NCBI RefSeq assembly: GCF_001544455.2
Contig: NZ_FCOC02000009.1
Span: forward strand, 1-64,000
DNA: 64,000 bases
Direction: 5' to 3'
Origin: Caballeronia sordidicola
GTDB taxonomy: Bacteria > Pseudomonadota > Gammaproteobacteria > Burkholderiales > Burkholderiaceae
Positions 42,869-50,980 of the stretch are shown one piece after another. How positions within the stretch are numbered: position 1 is the first letter of the stretch; each line of letters begins with the position of its first letter. The position numbers were made by a program, and so were the translations under genes. The notes below the pieces were generated by a model. It saw only the letters and a list, made by a program, of their open reading frames with translations. It was not told where the DNA came from and searched no databases.

Positions 42869-43939
42869 TCAGGACAGTCGCGCCAGCGTCTCGGCTATCA
42901 GCACGCGCGTGAATTCGCCTGCGGGCATTTCCCGCGCGAGGCGTGCCGCCTGCCCGGACCACAGGCTCGTGAAATCGCCCTTGCCCGCCTCCTCGGCTTT
43001 CGCCTTCAACGGCGCGAGCGCAGCCGATGCAAGCGGAAACGCAGGCGCCGCTTCTGACAGCGGCCCGACTTCCCGCATCACCCGGTTCATGATCCCGCGA
43101 GCCGGCCGTCCTGTGAACACGTTGGTCACGGCCGTGGAATCATCGCTCGATTCGCGCAGCGCAACGCGATGCACCTCCGGCACCCGGGCTTCCGGACAGA
43201 ACAGATAAGCCGTGCCAATCTGCACCGCCGACGCACCCAGCGCAAGCGCGGCAACAATTCCGCGTGCGTCGGCAATGCCGCCCGCCGCAATGACCGGCAC
43301 CGATACAGCGTCGGCGACCTGCGGCACCAGCGCAAAGGTGCCGACCTGCGTCGCCATCTCGTGATTCAGGAATGTACCGCGATGCCCGCCTGCCTCAAGC
43401 CCCATTGCAATGATCGCGTCGCAGCCATGTGCTTCGAGCCAGCGTGCTTCCGCCACCGTCGTTGCCGACGCGATGATTTTTGCCCCCGTCGCCTTGACGC
43501 GATCGAACAGCGCTTTCTCCGGCAGTCCGAAATGAAAGCTCACGACCTCCGGCTTGAACGCTTCGACGACTTCGCAAAAGTCGCTATCGAAGGGACGACG
43601 GACCGCGCCTGCCGGCGTCAGTTCCGGATCGATCCCGTGTTCGACGTAATACCCGGCAAGCCGCGCGCGCCACCTGAGGTTGCGCGCGGCATCGGCTTCT
43701 GGCGGCGTGTGGCAAAAGAAATTGAGGTTGACCGGCGCGTGCGTTTTCGAGCGGATCAACGTCAGCGCTTCCCGCGCCTGCTCAACGCTCAACAGGGCGC
43801 AGGGCAAAGAAGCCAGACCGCCCGCTTCGCCCACCGCGATGGCAAGTTCCGGCGTGCCCGGTCCCGCCATGGGCGCAAGAATGATAGGTGCATCAATGCC
43901 AAATAAATCGATGATTCGACGATCGCGCCAGGTGGCCAT
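42869..43939 (-). CDS. Nitronate monooxygenase (2-nitropropane dioxygenase family)
   Basis: A 356-residue FMN-dependent TIM-barrel oxygenase. It shows the N-terminal APIILAPMAGPGTPELAIA, the glycine-rich AGGHRGTFLN with catalytic-type histidine, and VIAAGGIADARGIVAALALG binding the FMN phosphate, followed by GASAVQIGTAYLF. It oxidises alkyl nitronates such as propionate 3-nitronate. ATG 43939 follows AAAGGAAG, an excellent ribosome site, so a longer reading is rejected. It is divergent from a LysR gene, and converges with the MocR gene with a 3-nt gap. Confidence 0.92.
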   Translation of the reverse strand: MATWRDRRIIDLFGIDAPIILAPMAGPGTPELAIAVGEAGGLASLPCALLSVEQAREALTLIRSKTHAPVNLNFFCHTPPEADAARNLRWRARLAGYYVEHGIDPELTPAGAVRRPFDSDFCEVVEAFKPEVVSFHFGLPEKALFDRVKATGAKIIASATTVAEARWLEAHGCDAIIAMGLEAGGHRGTFLNHEMATQVGTFALVPQVADAVSVPVIAAGGIADARGIVAALALGASAVQIGTAYLFCPEARVPEVHRVALRESSDDSTAVTNVFTGRPARGIMNRVMREVGPLSEAAPAFPLASAALAPLKAKAEEAGKGDFTSLWSGQAARLAREMPAGEFTRVLIAETLARLS

Positions 43940-44024
43940 GTTGCTTCCTTTCTTCATGATGTGGCTTAAGGCAAAGTCCTCGCCAAGCTTAGCAAGCTTT
44001 GACGCAGGAGAGCGGCGCTTTGAT

Positions 44025-44041
44025 GTGATAATCGCTATCAC
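44025..44041. promoter_or_regulatory. LysR-type operator between nitronate monooxygenase and LysR gene
   Basis: GTGATA (44025-44030) and TATCAC (44036-44041) form a perfect dyad around ATCGC, with the T-N11-A LysR box. It ends 23 nt before the LysR start codon and lies 86 nt upstream of the monooxygenase start, as expected for autoregulation plus control of the divergent gene. Confidence 0.75.
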
Positions 44042-44064
44042 TTGTTCCGATACCGGGAGTCGAC

Positions 44065-44952
44065 ATGGACGCCGCCGATCTGCGCATCTTCGAGTCGGTC
44101 GCACGAAATGGCAGTATGAATCGCGCGGCATTCGAGTTGCATACCGTGCAATCGAACGTGACTGCCCGCATTCGGTTGCTTGAAGAAGAACTCCGCGCAC
44201 CGCTCTTTCACCGGCATCATCGGGGCGTTGAATTGACGGCGGCGGGACGCAGGCTTCTGCCTTTCGCGAGGCAAATGGCGCGCCTGCTTGACGATGCCCG
44301 CACTGCAGTGAAAGACGAAGGCGTAGCGAGCGGTCCGCTTGCGCTAGGCACGCTCGAAACCACCGCCGCGTTACGCATGCCGAATGTGCTTGCCGAGTTC
44401 ACGCTAGCCTATCCGAAGGTCGAACTCGTGGTGCGCACGGGCACCACGGCGAGTCTGCTGGAAGATGTCTTGCAGTATCGGCTCGATGGCGCGTTTGTCG
44501 CCGGTCCCATCGACCACAACGATCTGCATGCCGAAACCATCTTCCGCGAGGAAATGGCGCTCGTGACCGCGCGCGGGGTTCGATCCGTCAAAGACCTCGC
44601 GCAACTGGGCAGGGTGAAGACCATCGTGTTCCGACAGGGATGCTCGTATCGCGTGCGGCTCGACAGCGTGCTCACACGGCTTGGCTTGCAGGTCAGCACG
44701 CCGCTCGAATTCGGCTCGCTCGACGCCATGCTTGGATGCGTCGCGGCGGGCGTGGGCGTCACGCTCCTGCCCAAGGGCGTGGTCATGGCGGCGCTGCGTG
44801 AAGGGCGCGTCGCGTTGCATGCGCTCGCGCCTGAAGACGCCTTAGTGGAGACCGTTTTCGTGCGCCGTCGGGACGTGTACGCAAGCACCGCCTTGAATGC
44901 CTTTCTCGCCATCGCGCGGCCGGTGACGGCTCCTGCGCTTTTGCCCGCTTGA
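44065..44952 (+). CDS. LysR-family transcriptional regulator
   Basis: A 295-residue regulator, CysB/CbbR-like in the sensor part. The winged helix contains FESVARNGSMNRAAFELHTV and LEEELRAPLFHRHHRGVELT. The sensor half has GPLALGTLETTAALRMPNVL. It is divergent from the nitronate monooxygenase gene, with a T-N11-A dyad in the gap, so that gene is the probable target. Confidence 0.92.
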   Translation: MDAADLRIFESVARNGSMNRAAFELHTVQSNVTARIRLLEEELRAPLFHRHHRGVELTAAGRRLLPFARQMARLLDDARTAVKDEGVASGPLALGTLETTAALRMPNVLAEFTLAYPKVELVVRTGTTASLLEDVLQYRLDGAFVAGPIDHNDLHAETIFREEMALVTARGVRSVKDLAQLGRVKTIVFRQGCSYRVRLDSVLTRLGLQVSTPLEFGSLDAMLGCVAAGVGVTLLPKGVVMAALREGRVALHALAPEDALVETVFVRRRDVYASTALNAFLAIARPVTAPALLPA

Positions 44953-44993
44953 AACATGCTGCGGGGCCGCTGGTTTTATCGATAAAAACATGC

Positions 44994-45024
44994 TTGACTT
45001 AGAGTGCGCTCCAAGTCCTACCAT
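44994..45024 (+). promoter_or_regulatory. MerR-type promoter with 19-bp spacer and operator dyad
   Basis: The -35 TTGACT (44994-44999) and -10 TACCAT (45019-45024) are separated by 19 nt, the over-long spacer typical of MerR-controlled promoters. The dyad GACTTAGAG / CTCCAAGTC (44996-45017, 8 of 9 pairs) lies across the spacer. It matches the NmlR/AdhR-type operator style. It precedes a MerR gene by 26 nt. Confidence 0.88.
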
Positions 45025-45050
45025 GCATGACGTAGTAACGAGAAATAGCC

Positions 45051-45497
45051 ATGAAAATCGGTGATATCGCGAAACATACGGGACTGACAGCGCACACGAT
45101 CCGCTATTACGAGCGAATCGGATTGCTGCCGTTCGCACCGCGTGACCGCACGGGCCGACGTGTCTACGACGCGTCGGTGCTGACGTGGATCGAATTCCTC
45201 GGCCGTCTCAAGACGACCGGCATGACGATCCAGGAAATGCTGCGTTATGCGCAGCTTCGCGCGCAGGGCGCGGCGACCGGGAAAGAACGCAGCGCGTTGC
45301 TGGCCGCGCATCGCGACAACGTCCGCATTCGAGTGGCTGAACTTCAGGCCTGCCTCGCCGTTCTCGACACCAAGATAGCAGGCTACGCCAATACCGAACC
45401 CATTCTTCCCGGGACGAAACATGCAAAGCACGAGCGCACACGTAGCAAATCAGGAAAGCCGGCTCGAACGCGGCAAACGAGTGTTGTCGGAGATTGA
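45051..45497 (+). CDS. MerR-family transcriptional regulator
   Basis: A 148-residue activator. The N-terminal winged helix is MKIGDIAKHTGLTAHTIRYY and the second part is ERIGLLPFAPRD followed by a dimerisation helix (about 80-120). MerR proteins of this type (AdhR/NmlR branch) respond to aldehydes or other electrophiles; no metal-binding cysteine cluster is present. The C-terminal tail is Lys/Arg-rich and its coding sequence overlaps the next gene by 77 nt. It is likely autoregulated from the 19-bp-spacer promoter. Confidence 0.92.
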   Translation: MKIGDIAKHTGLTAHTIRYYERIGLLPFAPRDRTGRRVYDASVLTWIEFLGRLKTTGMTIQEMLRYAQLRAQGAATGKERSALLAAHRDNVRIRVAELQACLAVLDTKIAGYANTEPILPGTKHAKHERTRSKSGKPARTRQTSVVGD

Positions 45498-45825
45498 CGG
45501 CACGGCGGGCGAAAAGGTCGTTAGTTCGCTCGCCGATATCGCGCCGGATTTCGCTCAATATCTGCTTGAGTTTCCATTCGGCGATATCTACTCAAGACCC
45601 GGTCTCGATGTACGGGCGCGGGAAATCGCGACCATCGCCGCACTGACCGCAATGGGCACAGCGACGCCTCAGTTGAAGGTGCATATTGCCGCAGGCCTGA
45701 ACGTCGGAATCACGCGCGATGAGATTGTCGAGATCGTCATGCAGATGGCAGTCTATGCGGGTTTTCCGGCAGCGCTGAACGGCTTGTTTGCCGCGAAGGA
45801 AGTCTTCCAGGCGCATGTGGATTGA
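45421..45825 (+). CDS. Carboxymuconolactone decarboxylase-family protein
   Basis: A 134-residue helical protein. REIATIAALTAMGTATPQLK and HIAAGLNVGITRDEIVEIVM are the family core, with the histidine positioned as in gamma-CMD enzymes. The CxxC pair of AhpD-like peroxidases is absent. It overlaps the MerR coding end by 77 nt. A GTG start at 45481 would shorten it, and the long overlap must be real or the ATG wrong. It is probably controlled by the upstream MerR protein and may handle a reactive small molecule. Confidence 0.85.
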   Translation: MQSTSAHVANQESRLERGKRVLSEIDGTAGEKVVSSLADIAPDFAQYLLEFPFGDIYSRPGLDVRAREIATIAALTAMGTATPQLKVHIAAGLNVGITRDEIVEIVMQMAVYAGFPAALNGLFAAKEVFQAHVD

Positions 45826-45858
45826 GGAGGTTCTTCGGGCATTGCTCAGGCGATTTGC

Positions 45859-46839
45859 TCAGGCGACGCCTGCTCCTCGCGCCGACGTTGACCATCTGCG
45901 CTGCATTGCTTCCACGAGTTGCCGCCATAGAAATTCGGCGGCCGGCGACAAGCGCCGCCCTACCCGGCGGATCACCTGGCTGCTGAATTCGCGCGCTATC
46001 GGATGCTCGAGTTCGAGCGCGACCAGACGCCCCGCATCCAGATACTGGCGCGCTGCATCAGTGGACATGAAGGCCACGCCCAGGCCTGCCGCTGCAATTG
46101 CCTGAGCGGCGGAAAACAGGTCGCACCGGTACGAAGGCGTCACGCTAAGCCGTTCTGCACGGATGATGGCGTCGAGATACTGCTGCACGCCAAAGCGCTC
46201 CGGCATGAAGATCAGCCGCTGGTCGCGCAACTGTTCGAAGCGAATCCGGCGCTCGCCGGCAAGCGCGTGACGCGGACTGACAAGCGCGCAAAACGGCGCC
46301 GCGCGAAAGACCCGCGCGCGAATCGCGGGATCGCTGCCGCCGCCCGCGCACAAGCCCAGGTCGACGTCGTCGTTACGCACCATCGCAATGATTTCGGAGG
46401 TCGCACCGCTACGAAATTCCACCACGATGTCAGGAAACTGCAAGCTGAACCGCTCCAGAACGGTCGCAAGCAAATTTTCGATAAACCCCTCGCCCACGCC
46501 AATTCCAAGCCGCCCGCGCCGCAGGCTCTTGAAGTCTTCCAGTTGGGCAAGCATGTCGGCGTCGCGGCGCGTGCTCTCGCGAAAATGTTCCACGAGACTC
46601 ATGCCGATTTCGGTCAACACCGCGCGCCGCCCGCTTCGTTCGAGCAGGACAACGCCGTATTCGCTTTCGAGTTGCCCGACCTGCCGGCTGATTACGGAGG
46701 GATTGATACCCAGTGCATCCGCCGCGGCCCGCACGCCGCCGTGCAACTCGACTTCATGCAGGTAACGCAGGCTTCGAGCGGTGAACCCGTTTTCACGCGA
46801 AGCGGAAAGATTGATGGACATGACGTTGTATGTTGACAT
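45859..46839 (-). CDS. LysR-family transcriptional regulator
   Basis: A 326-residue regulator (320 if started at ATG 46821). The winged helix contains LHEVELHGGVRAAADALGIN and VISRQVGQLESEYGVVLLER. The sensor domain has GRLGIGVGEGFIENLLATVL. The dyad at 46830-46851 overlaps the first start codon and argues for the second. The divergent M20 peptidase and MHS transporter genes are the likely targets. Confidence 0.9.
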   Translation of the reverse strand: MSTYNVMSINLSASRENGFTARSLRYLHEVELHGGVRAAADALGINPSVISRQVGQLESEYGVVLLERSGRRAVLTEIGMSLVEHFRESTRRDADMLAQLEDFKSLRRGRLGIGVGEGFIENLLATVLERFSLQFPDIVVEFRSGATSEIIAMVRNDDVDLGLCAGGGSDPAIRARVFRAAPFCALVSPRHALAGERRIRFEQLRDQRLIFMPERFGVQQYLDAIIRAERLSVTPSYRCDLFSAAQAIAAAGLGVAFMSTDAARQYLDAGRLVALELEHPIAREFSSQVIRRVGRRLSPAAEFLWRQLVEAMQRRWSTSARGAGVA

Positions 46840-46851
46840 TCAAGTCAACAT
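46830..46851. promoter_or_regulatory. Inverted repeat at the LysR/M20 divergent promoter
   Basis: ATGTTGAC (46830-46837) and GTCAACAT (46844-46851) are a perfect 8-bp dyad with a 6-nt centre. It lies at the 5' end of the LysR gene and 87 nt upstream of the M20 start, suiting autoregulation and control of the divergent operon. Confidence 0.7.
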
Positions 46852-46937
46852 TATCGGCCAGGTAACGTCATTGATTGGTGGTTTTTGCAGCGGAATACTG
46901 CCCCATTCCGTTTCCCCAAATACAGGCCTTGCCGACC

Positions 46938-48122
46938 ATGGAAAATACCAAGGGTTTCTGCTTACTCGAAGACACGAGCGATCTGCGCGATGAACTGAGC
47001 GTCATTCGCCATCATCTCCACCAGAATCCAGAGCTCGCGTACAAGGAATTCCAGACCTCCGACTTCGTGGCGCAGAAACTTGAAGCGTGGGGCTACAAGC
47101 TCACGCGCGGTTTGGGCGGAACGGGCATGGTCGCGTCGCTCACGGCGGGCACGGGAACGCGCGCGGTCGCCGTCCGAGCCGATATGGACGCATTGCCTAT
47201 CGCGGAGGAAACGGGGCTGCCGTATGCAAGCTGCAACGCCGGCCTGATGCACGCCTGCGGGCACGACGGCCACACCACCATGGTCCTTGGGGCGGCGCGC
47301 CATCTCGCCCGCACGCGCGCATTCAACGGCACGGTTCACCTCGTATTCCAGCCCGCCGAGGAAATCGGCGCGGACAGCGGCGCGAAACGCATGATTGAAG
47401 ACGGCCTCTTCGAGCGCTTCCCATGCGAAGCGATCTTCGGGCTGCACAACCATCCCGGCTATCCCACCGGCACGTTCATGTTCCGCAGCGGGCCGTTCAT
47501 GGCGGCGTCGGATACGGTCAACATCACCGTCCATGGCCGCGGCGGCCATGCGGCGCGCCCGCATCTGGCGGTCGACCCCGTGGTGATCGGCGCGGCACTC
47601 GTGGGCGCATTGCAGACGGTCGTCGCGCGCAGTATCGACCCGATGCAAACGGCCGTTGTCACCGTCGGCGCATTCAATGCGGGGCACGCGGCGAACGTCA
47701 TTCCGGAATCGGCGCGCCTGCAGATCAGCGTTCGCTCCTTCGACGCCACCGTGCGCCAGCAGCTTGAAACACGCATTCGCGCACTCGCCGAAGCACACGC
47801 AAGCGGCTATGGCGCGAAGATCGATATCGACTACGTGCCGGGTTATCCGGTCGTGATCAACAGCGTTGCGGAAACGGAACTGGCGCTCGAAGTAGCGCGC
47901 GAACTGGTGGGCGAAGAACGTGTCGTGAACAATTTTGGCCCTATCGCCGGAAGCGAGGACTTCGCTTATTACCTGCAGCAAAAGCCGGGATGCTTCTTGC
48001 GCCTCGGCAACGGCGAAGGCGCGCCGATGCTTCACAACGCGTCCTACGATTTCAACGACGACAACCTGACCGTCGGCGCAGCGTACTGGACGCGTCTGGT
48101 CGAACGGTTCCTCGCGCGATAA
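46938..48122 (+). CDS. M20-family amidohydrolase (hippurate hydrolase-like)
   Basis: A 394-residue zinc-dependent amidohydrolase. Metal and catalytic segments are complete: VRADMDALPIAEETGLP, MHACGHDGHTTM, FQPAEEIGADSG, and GRGGHAARPHLAVDP in the lid/dimerisation domain. Members cleave N-acyl amino acids, hippurate or indole-acetyl conjugates. ATG 46938 is preferred; an upstream in-frame ATG (46875) lies in the divergent regulatory region. It is followed after 23 nt by an MHS-type importer that probably brings in the substrate or takes up the product. Confidence 0.92.
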   Translation: MENTKGFCLLEDTSDLRDELSVIRHHLHQNPELAYKEFQTSDFVAQKLEAWGYKLTRGLGGTGMVASLTAGTGTRAVAVRADMDALPIAEETGLPYASCNAGLMHACGHDGHTTMVLGAARHLARTRAFNGTVHLVFQPAEEIGADSGAKRMIEDGLFERFPCEAIFGLHNHPGYPTGTFMFRSGPFMAASDTVNITVHGRGGHAARPHLAVDPVVIGAALVGALQTVVARSIDPMQTAVVTVGAFNAGHAANVIPESARLQISVRSFDATVRQQLETRIRALAEAHASGYGAKIDIDYVPGYPVVINSVAETELALEVARELVGEERVVNNFGPIAGSEDFAYYLQQKPGCFLRLGNGEGAPMLHNASYDFNDDNLTVGAAYWTRLVERFLAR

Positions 48123-48145
48123 GAAAAACCATCTACGGGTTCCCC

Positions 48146-49420
48146 ATGGCGACCACCACAGTTCAACCTGCCAAAGCCGTATCGCAAAGCAAGATCGTGA
48201 TTGCGGCGATCATCGGCAACTTGCTCGAGTTCTTCGACTTCACCGTCTACAGCTTTTTCGCGCTGACGATAGCCAAGCTGTTTTTCCCGGCGCACGATCC
48301 GGTGGTGTCGACATTGCTTGCGTTATCCGCGTTCGCGATTGGCTTCGTCGCGCGTCCGGTCGGCGGTTTCGTGCTCGGACATTACGCCGACAAACGCGGT
48401 CGCCGCGCCGCCCTCACGCTCACCATCTTCCTGATGGCGCTCGGCTCGGCAATGATCGGCCTCGCGCCGACTTACGCGAGCATAGGACTCGCCGCGCCCG
48501 CGCTCATCATCTTCGCGCGCCTGTTGCAAGGCTTCGCGCAAGGCGGCGAGTTCGGCGCGGCGACGGCCACGCTGCTTGAAACGGGATCGGCGAAAGGACG
48601 GGGATTTCGCGCAAGCTGGCAACTCGCAAGCCAGGGCGCGGCTGCGTTGATGGGCTCCGGCATCGCGGCATTGCTCACGTATCAATTGAGTCCCGAGCAA
48701 CTGCTCGACTGGGGATGGCGCGTGCCGTTCCTGATCGGCACGGCGATCATGCCCGTGGGCGTTTATCTGCGCCGCCACATTGTGGAAGAGCCGCCGAAGG
48801 CGGCGAAGACCCAGGCATATGCGTTCGAACCAGGGATGGTCCGCAAGTGGATCCTGACCGTGTTCGCGATCATGGGCATGACGGTCGCGACCTATGTGCT
48901 GATGTATTTTATTCCCACCTACATGATCCAGTATCTCAAGGTGCCGGCGAAGCTCTCCATGTTGGTCTCGATCAGCGCGGCTATTTCCTCATTGGCGCTG
49001 TGCCCGGTGTGGGGCGCGTTATCGGACAGGATGCAGCGGCGCAAACCGTTGATTCTGGTTGGGCGTGTTGCGCTGATCGCGCTGCTTTATCCATGCTTCT
49101 GGCTGATGAACCAGTTTCCCTCGCTGCCCGTGGTGATGAGTCTGATCGTGTTGCTGATGCTGTTCTATACGATGGGTTCCGCGCCCGCCTATTCGCTGAT
49201 GCCGGAGAATTTTCCCAAGCATCTGCGCGCGGGATATCTGGCGAGCGCCTATGCGGTGGCGGTATCGGTATTCGGCGGGAGCGCTCAACTGGTGGTCGCG
49301 TGGTTGATCAAGGTGACGGGCAATACCATGGCGCCGGCGTGGTACATGATCGTGTGCGTGGTCATCTCGCTGATAGCCGTCTCCATGCTCGACGAAACGG
49401 GCGGCCGCGAACTGACCTGA
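48146..49420 (+). CDS. MFS transporter, metabolite:H+ symporter (MHS) type
   Basis: A 424-residue twelve-helix protein. GNLLEFFDFTVYSFFA is the MHS family signature at helix 1, and GHYADKRGRRAALTLTIF is a classical motif A. Such permeases import organic acids, including citrate, ketoglutarate, shikimate and proline-type substrates. It starts 23 nt after the M20 hydrolase gene. The pair with the divergent LysR gene looks like an N-acyl amino acid uptake and cleavage module. ATG 48146 is chosen because an upstream reading would lie within the hydrolase gene. Confidence 0.92.
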   Translation: MATTTVQPAKAVSQSKIVIAAIIGNLLEFFDFTVYSFFALTIAKLFFPAHDPVVSTLLALSAFAIGFVARPVGGFVLGHYADKRGRRAALTLTIFLMALGSAMIGLAPTYASIGLAAPALIIFARLLQGFAQGGEFGAATATLLETGSAKGRGFRASWQLASQGAAALMGSGIAALLTYQLSPEQLLDWGWRVPFLIGTAIMPVGVYLRRHIVEEPPKAAKTQAYAFEPGMVRKWILTVFAIMGMTVATYVLMYFIPTYMIQYLKVPAKLSMLVSISAAISSLALCPVWGALSDRMQRRKPLILVGRVALIALLYPCFWLMNQFPSLPVVMSLIVLLMLFYTMGSAPAYSLMPENFPKHLRAGYLASAYAVAVSVFGGSAQLVVAWLIKVTGNTMAPAWYMIVCVVISLIAVSMLDETGGRELT

Positions 49421-49647
49421 CCAATCGTTGCCGGAGTCGTGATCGAAAAAAGCCGGCCGCTCAAGCGTTTTATGTCGCCGGCGAAATAAAAGCTTGAGTG
49501 CGGTGAACAGCAATCGAACAACCATTAAGACCGCAAGCGCACTGTCAGCGACCTATACTTTTGCCAAGCGCTGTTCGTTGGCAAAGCGTCATGACATCCA
49601 CTCAACGCGCCGCGCTTTTCGTCTAACCACGCAATGAGGAGGACGCC

Positions 49648-49860
49648 ATGACCCGCAAATACATAGACTGCCGGGAATTTCCCAGCGAAATGAACTGCAG
49701 TATCGCGCTGTCTGCAGACTCTGACGAAGAGCTTCTCGACGCAGCGGTACAGCATGCAGTGACCGTTCACAAGCACACCGACTCGCCTGAACTGCGCTCA
49801 CAACTGAGCGCGCTTTTTCGTCAGGGGACTCCGCCGGTAGAGTCGCCTCGCGCCGCCTAG
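49648..49860 (+). CDS. DUF1059 small protein
   Basis: A 70-residue protein. KYIDCREFPSEMNCSIALSA and DEELLDAAVQHAVTVHKHTD match the DUF1059 pattern with its two cysteines and a C-terminal histidine pair. GAGGAGG precedes the ATG at ideal spacing. The function is unknown. The upstream 225 nt contains no other gene. It lies just upstream of a methyltransferase gene on the same strand. Confidence 0.88.
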   Translation: MTRKYIDCREFPSEMNCSIALSADSDEELLDAAVQHAVTVHKHTDSPELRSQLSALFRQGTPPVESPRAA

Positions 49861-49905
49861 GAAACGCCCGCGTGATTGAACGACGTGCTTTTAAAGGAGC
49901 GCATC

Positions 49906-50961
49906 ATGGCAGTCGATCAGGCAAGACTCGATGCATTCATGGGTGGATTCGTGCACGACCTCGGGGCTGTGATGCACGCGGCCACGGTGGTCGTGGGCGA
50001 TCAGCTTGGACTTTATAAAGCGCTTGCTGCAAAACCTTTACTCCCGGAAGAACTCGCACGCGAAACCGAAACCGACGCACGATATGTACGCGAGTGGCTG
50101 AGCGCTCAGGCAGCGAGCGGCTACGTCAATTACGATCCCGCGTCCGGCCGCTTCAGCCTGAGCGAAGAACAGTCGTTCGCGCTCGCGCAGGAAGGCAGCC
50201 CCGCCTTCATTCCGGGCGCATTCCAGATCGCCGTCGCGCAGTTCAAGATCATTCCAAAGATGCTCAAGTCCTTCAAGACAGGACTCGGCGTGGGTTGGCA
50301 CGAGCACGACGTGTCGCTCTTTCACGGCACCGAGCGCTTCTTTCGCCCGGGATATGCCGCATATCTCGTGAACGACTGGATTCCATCGCTGGACGGAATG
50401 AAGGCGAAGCTCGACGAAGGCGTGCGCGTTGCGGATATTGGCTGCGGGCACGGGGCGTCCACGGTCATCATGGCGCAGGCTTTTCCGGAATCCACCTTCG
50501 TAGGTTACGACTATCACGAGCCGTCCATTGCATATGCAAAAGAAGCGGCGGCAAGCGCGGGTGTGGGCGACCGTGTGAGTTTCGAGGTCGCTTCTGCTGC
50601 CGACTATCCCGGCCGCGATTACGACTTCGTCACCATGTTCGATTGCCTGCACGACATGGGCGATCCGCTTGCGGCATCGCGCCACGTGTTCGAGACCCTC
50701 CGAAACGACGGCACCTGGATGATCGTGGAGCCGTTCGCCAACGACGAACTCGAAGGCAACCTGAATCCGGTAGGACGGATCTTTTATTCGGCTTCCACGC
50801 TGATATGCACACCGGCTTCGAAAGCGCAGCCCGGCGCAATGTGCCTCGGTGCTCAGGCCGGGGAGCGGCGCATCAGGGAAGTCGTGACGGGAGGAGGATT
50901 CCAGCAGTTTCGCCGCGCAACCGCTACGTCGTTCAATCTTGTCTTTGAAGCACGCCGCTGA
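49906..50961 (+). CDS. Class I SAM-dependent methyltransferase with winged-helix N-terminus
   Basis: A 351-residue protein. The N-terminal part (about 10-90) is a dimerisation winged helix of the O-methyltransferase type (LGLYKALAAKPLLPEELARE, YVREWLSAQAASGYVNYD). The SAM-binding domain has VADIGCGHGASTVIMAQAFP and, further on, FDCLHDMGDPLAASRHVFE. It resembles the mycobacterial Rv2258c-type family. The methyl acceptor cannot be predicted. ATG 49906 follows AAAGGAG. It converges with the TetR gene. Confidence 0.88.
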   Translation: MAVDQARLDAFMGGFVHDLGAVMHAATVVVGDQLGLYKALAAKPLLPEELARETETDARYVREWLSAQAASGYVNYDPASGRFSLSEEQSFALAQEGSPAFIPGAFQIAVAQFKIIPKMLKSFKTGLGVGWHEHDVSLFHGTERFFRPGYAAYLVNDWIPSLDGMKAKLDEGVRVADIGCGHGASTVIMAQAFPESTFVGYDYHEPSIAYAKEAAASAGVGDRVSFEVASAADYPGRDYDFVTMFDCLHDMGDPLAASRHVFETLRNDGTWMIVEPFANDELEGNLNPVGRIFYSASTLICTPASKAQPGAMCLGAQAGERRIREVVTGGGFQQFRRATATSFNLVFEARR

Positions 50962-50980
50962 TTGGATTCGGCAAACCGCC

